From: Lunasporangiospora selenospora
Taxonomy: Eukaryota > Mortierellomycota > Mortierellomycetes > Mortierellales > Mortierellaceae
Assembly: GCA_015680635.1 (NCBI GenBank)
Contig: JAABOA010000329.1
Coordinates: forward strand, 6,493 to 16,618
Direction: 5' to 3'
DNA: 10,126 nt
Positions within the stretch are counted from its first letter, which is position 1. The number at the start of each line of letters is the position of its first letter. A program made the translations under genes and the position numbers. The notes under the pieces were generated by a model. That model was not told the DNA's origin, did no database searches, and saw only the letters and a program-made list of their open reading frames with translations. Of the stretch, positions 8,102 to 10,126 are shown in pieces.

Positions 8102-8740
8102 ATGACGTCCATTCTTACGATCGTCTTTATTCTCCAGGCCATGATGTTCATCCTGACAGCCACTGTCTTTGGCTCGGACATTTACTACATCGCCACATAC
8201 CACACCACCGATCGACTGGTCTTCAATTTCTCTTTTTTCATCCAGGGGGCCAGTGCAGGACTCTTATTTTTCTTCTATGTCTTTTTCGGAATTATCTTCC
8301 TCTGCCGGTACCGTCGTCATAGCGAGAAGGTCGTGTCACCATTGAGTCTCCTAGGATCGGTCATCCGCACCCTTTGGGTCCTCATTCTTGCTGGAGGTGC
8401 TCTGTATTCATCTGCCAAGGCCTTGGCCGATGGCGATCGTATCCTTTTCAACCTTCCCTTCCCACGCAACTCGCCACAGGGCCGTTCCCTGGGCAAGGAG
8501 TATGCATCGTTCAACCCCCGCAACAGATTCCAGTGCCCTTCAAGCTCCGAGTTGGAGCCTGTCTTTTACTGCTCGCTTGATCGGACCATGGTCCTTCTCT
8601 GTTTGCTGATGGGCCTGGTGGCGATCCTGGAGACAATTGCCATGTTCTTTTACAACAACGGCCGCACGGGCATCCGAGGTCAACGGTACACGGCAGAGCA
8701 CATTGATCTTGACCACCACACTGGTCTGACAAAGCAGTAG
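8102..8740 (+). CDS. Four-helix membrane protein, MARVEL-like topology (212 aa)
   Basis: This intronless gene encodes a protein of no family I can name with certainty. Four hydrophobic helices are visible at about residues 4-31, 41-67, 84-105 and 162-184. A long loop between helices 3 and 4 (about 106-160) holds two cysteines, Cys145 and Cys157, that could form a disulfide. A basic RYRRH patch follows helix 2, and the C-terminal tail is short and polar. Four helices with short N and C ends resemble MARVEL or tetraspan proteins of the plasma membrane, but no signature motif confirms this. The start ATG has the context CAGCACCATGA and is the first after the TATA box. Helix 4 with its flanks aligns without gaps to the protein encoded at 9020-9937, which points to a tandem duplication. 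The gene is surely real; its function is unknown. Confidence 0.88.
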   Translation: MTSILTIVFILQAMMFILTATVFGSDIYYIATYHTTDRLVFNFSFFIQGASAGLLFFFYVFFGIIFLCRYRRHSEKVVSPLSLLGSVIRTLWVLILAGGALYSSAKALADGDRILFNLPFPRNSPQGRSLGKEYASFNPRNRFQCPSSSELEPVFYCSLDRTMVLLCLLMGLVAILETIAMFFYNNGRTGIRGQRYTAEHIDLDHHTGLTKQ

Positions 8741-8744
8741 CATG

Positions 8745-8780
8745 CACACATTCACACACACACAAACAAACACACACACA
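8745..8780 (+). repeat. CA-rich microsatellite in a 3' UTR
   Basis: An imperfect CA dinucleotide tract, interrupted by TT and AA, starts five bases after the stop codon of the 8102 gene and ends just before its poly(A) signal. It is a simple-sequence repeat in the 3' UTR with no evident role. Confidence 0.85.
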
Positions 8781-8789
8781 ATCAACTCG

Positions 8790-8795
8790 AATAAA
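8790..8795 (+). terminator. Poly(A) signal of the 8102 membrane-protein gene
   Basis: AATAAA lies 50 bases after the stop codon and is followed by A-rich sequence (8825-8844). It is the best candidate signal for the end of this transcript. Confidence 0.65.
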
Positions 8796-9019
8796 TATCC
8801 CAAACCATAGACTATCATGACCTTAGTTAAAAAATAAAAAAAAGAGCAGCGCCTAAAGTGGCAGTGAAAACCCCTTTTCCCTGAGAGTGAGGCTATCCTC
8901 GATAGCGTTTGGAAACTGCTGCGGCTAAAAGCAAACCCATTCTCCTTTTCTCTCTCTGCCTCTCTCATTCCCTCATTCATTCTCTCCTGTTTACCTATTC
9001 ATCTCTCATCACTCCCACC
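8796..9019 (+). promoter_or_regulatory. Promoter and leader of the 9020 membrane-protein gene
   Basis: This stretch contains an A-rich tract (8825-8844) and, from about 8939, a pyrimidine-rich leader (CTCTCTCT, TTCATTC) leading into CCCACCATG. No clear TATA box is visible, in contrast to the upstream paralogue. It is too short to hold another gene, so the promoter should lie here. Confidence 0.5.
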
Positions 9020-9937
9020 ATGTCATTTCTTATATTGCGCCGTATCCGTATTTTTCTCTCTGTCGTCCTACTCGCCTTCTTCTGTCTCGATATCGTCACC
9101 TTTATTACCCCAGAAATCCTTGATTGGCAAATCGTTGCCGAGACCGTGGTTACTTTTGTCTCCTTCATCTTTTACCTCATCACCCTTCGCCGGAAGCTGG
9201 TCTTCCCTCGAGTCTGCCATGCATGCTACGTCGTCATTGCCTCGGCCTTTTTCCTCTACCTGTCCATCGATCAGTTCATTGTGATGGACAAGTTCTCGAT
9301 CCCTGTCGAATGCACCGGCTATAGTCATTATTGTCCAGTCAACCGGGCCCAGCTCTTCTCATGCTTCTTTATTGCCCTCACCATGCTGCTCGAGGCTGCC
9401 TTTACTCTCAAGTTTGGAGCACAACAGAATGTCAAAGCCGATGTGATTCTCATCGCCCCTGTTCAGACCCAGCCAATGACCTTTGCTCCCCATCCACAGT
9501 CCCAATATGTCCAAACCATCCCAGTTCAGCAGCCCGGCCAACCAATGCAACCATATGCAGCCTATCCTGTTTTCGTCCAACAGCAGCCTGGTCAGATGAT
9601 GGCGCAACCGATGCCTACGCAGGGACCAGCCCCTGGACAGTACGAGTCCCAGCAGGAGCTCTATGCACGTCATCAACAACAGTGGCAGCTTCAACAGCAA
9701 CAACAGCAGCAGGCACGACAGTCGTTCTACCCAACGATGCAGCAGCAGCCCAATCCTTATTCTGCACAGCCCCTTGCCGTAGGGCCGATGGTGACGACCA
9801 TTCCACAGCCGGGTGGCCAGCCAATTGCTCCATATCCCTCACCAGGAACCTCAGTGGCGGTTTCCCCTGTTCTACCTGTCGCAGGCTTCTCGCCAGTTTC
9901 GTCGAGCCATTCACCTCTTCCTAGCCACGGCCATTAG
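9020..9937 (+). CDS. Four-helix membrane protein with Q/P-rich C-terminal tail (305 aa)
   Basis: The protein has a membrane part and a long disordered tail. Four hydrophobic helices lie at about residues 9-30, 36-56, 64-89 and 111-132. The loop before helix 4 has the cysteine pair Cys98 and Cys105. From about residue 146 the chain is dominated by Gln, Pro, Ala and Ser, with seven consecutive Gln at 225-231 (9692-9712). It is probably cytosolic and may bind partners. The frame is open upstream to 8909, but 9020 is chosen because it is the first ATG in that frame, has a CCCACCATG context and starts directly before helix 1. From its second loop cysteine through helix 4 it aligns residue for residue with the 8102 product (Cys, Asn/Asp-Arg, Cys, Leu-Glu). 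The overall shape resembles MARVEL-like proteins. No introns are seen. Function is unknown; the gene is almost certainly real. Confidence 0.9.
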   Translation: MSFLILRRIRIFLSVVLLAFFCLDIVTFITPEILDWQIVAETVVTFVSFIFYLITLRRKLVFPRVCHACYVVIASAFFLYLSIDQFIVMDKFSIPVECTGYSHYCPVNRAQLFSCFFIALTMLLEAAFTLKFGAQQNVKADVILIAPVQTQPMTFAPHPQSQYVQTIPVQQPGQPMQPYAAYPVFVQQQPGQMMAQPMPTQGPAPGQYESQQELYARHQQQWQLQQQQQQQARQSFYPTMQQQPNPYSAQPLAVGPMVTTIPQPGGQPIAPYPSPGTSVAVSPVLPVAGFSPVSSSHSPLPSHGH

Positions 9938-10126
9938 GTCAATGCTTTTCATACCATATATCAATTTTATAGTAGTTAGCCATCAGTAAATATGTAATGA
10001 ACTCGCCTAATGAACCAAAGGCACCACCTTGTAATTCAGGCACCAGCTGGTGTGGAGACCACTTTTGACAGGTTTCACACAGGAAGGATCACTCAACACG
10101 CTGTCCTCTGACTGGCCAGCGGTTGG
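9938..10126. other. 3' flank with no supported gene
   Basis: This region holds the 3' UTR of the Q/P-rich membrane-protein gene, with an AGTAAA variant poly(A) hexamer at 9985-9990, and 120 bases beyond it. A perfect 12-base palindrome, CACCAGCTGGTG, lies at 10041-10052. A short minus-strand frame is open from the right edge to about 10012, but 39 codons without family likeness is not enough to call a gene. Confidence 0.5.

Noticed and set aside
7762-8322. Plus-strand open frame of 186 codons overlapping the 8102 gene
   Set aside because: It crosses the TATA box and CA-rich leader and then runs in another frame through the clear four-helix gene. Its sequence is low-complexity and reads as a shadow frame.
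10012-10126. Minus-strand frame open from the right edge, 39 codons
   Set aside because: Stop-free runs of this length are common by chance, and the residues show no recognisable motif. It might be the end of a neighbouring gene but cannot be supported.

Overview
The window is eukaryotic and almost certainly from a filamentous fungus. It has intron-rich genes with short spliceosomal introns (77-279 nt), CT-rich leaders, CT and CA microsatellites, and fungal-type general transcription genes. Intron density, the Rad3-like and Taf14-like proteins, and lineage-specific membrane proteins with Q/P-rich tails suggest an early-diverging fungus, perhaps a Mortierella-like Mucoromycota. That placement is an inference that I cannot test here. 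I see no prokaryotic operon, tRNA, rRNA, CRISPR array or recognisable transposon.

Layout. (1) 1-1483, plus strand: the 3' part of an oligopeptidase B-like S9 serine peptidase, cut by the left edge inside an intron. (2) 1611-4609, minus strand, convergent with gene 1: a complete seven-exon gene for the TFIIH helicase XPD/Rad3. It has all four Fe-S cysteines and all helicase motifs I looked for, a five-nucleotide coding first exon, and one GC-AG intron. (3) 4610-5289: a divergent control region with GA/CT-rich leaders, a GATTCGCCT repeat cluster and a CRE-like site. (4) 5290-7060, plus strand: a complete seven-exon gene for a Taf14/Tfg3-like protein (YEATS plus ET domains), with 9-nt and 24-nt leading exons around a CT-microsatellite intron. 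(5) 7061-8101: an intergenic stretch ending in the TATA promoter of the next gene. (6) 8102-8740 and 9020-9937, plus strand: two intronless four-helix membrane proteins that appear to be diverged tandem paralogues. The second has a long Q/P-rich cytosolic tail. (7) 9938-10126: 3' flank with no supported gene.

Functional links. The divergent pair joins two parts of the RNA polymerase II machinery. XPD/Rad3 is the TFIIH subunit for transcription and nucleotide excision repair. Taf14 is a shared subunit of TFIIF, TFIID and chromatin remodellers in yeast. Shared control from the 680-bp region between their start codons is plausible. The membrane-protein pair is a separate unit of unknown function.

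Gene models were built by hand from splice consensus, reading phase and remembered family sequences. Both complete multi-exon models close in frame: 2367 nt and 788 aa for XPD, 807 nt and 268 aa for the Taf14-like protein. I found no dramatic new system. The most interesting items are the tandem four-helix paralogues, the unusual tiny exons and GC-AG intron, and the shared promoter.
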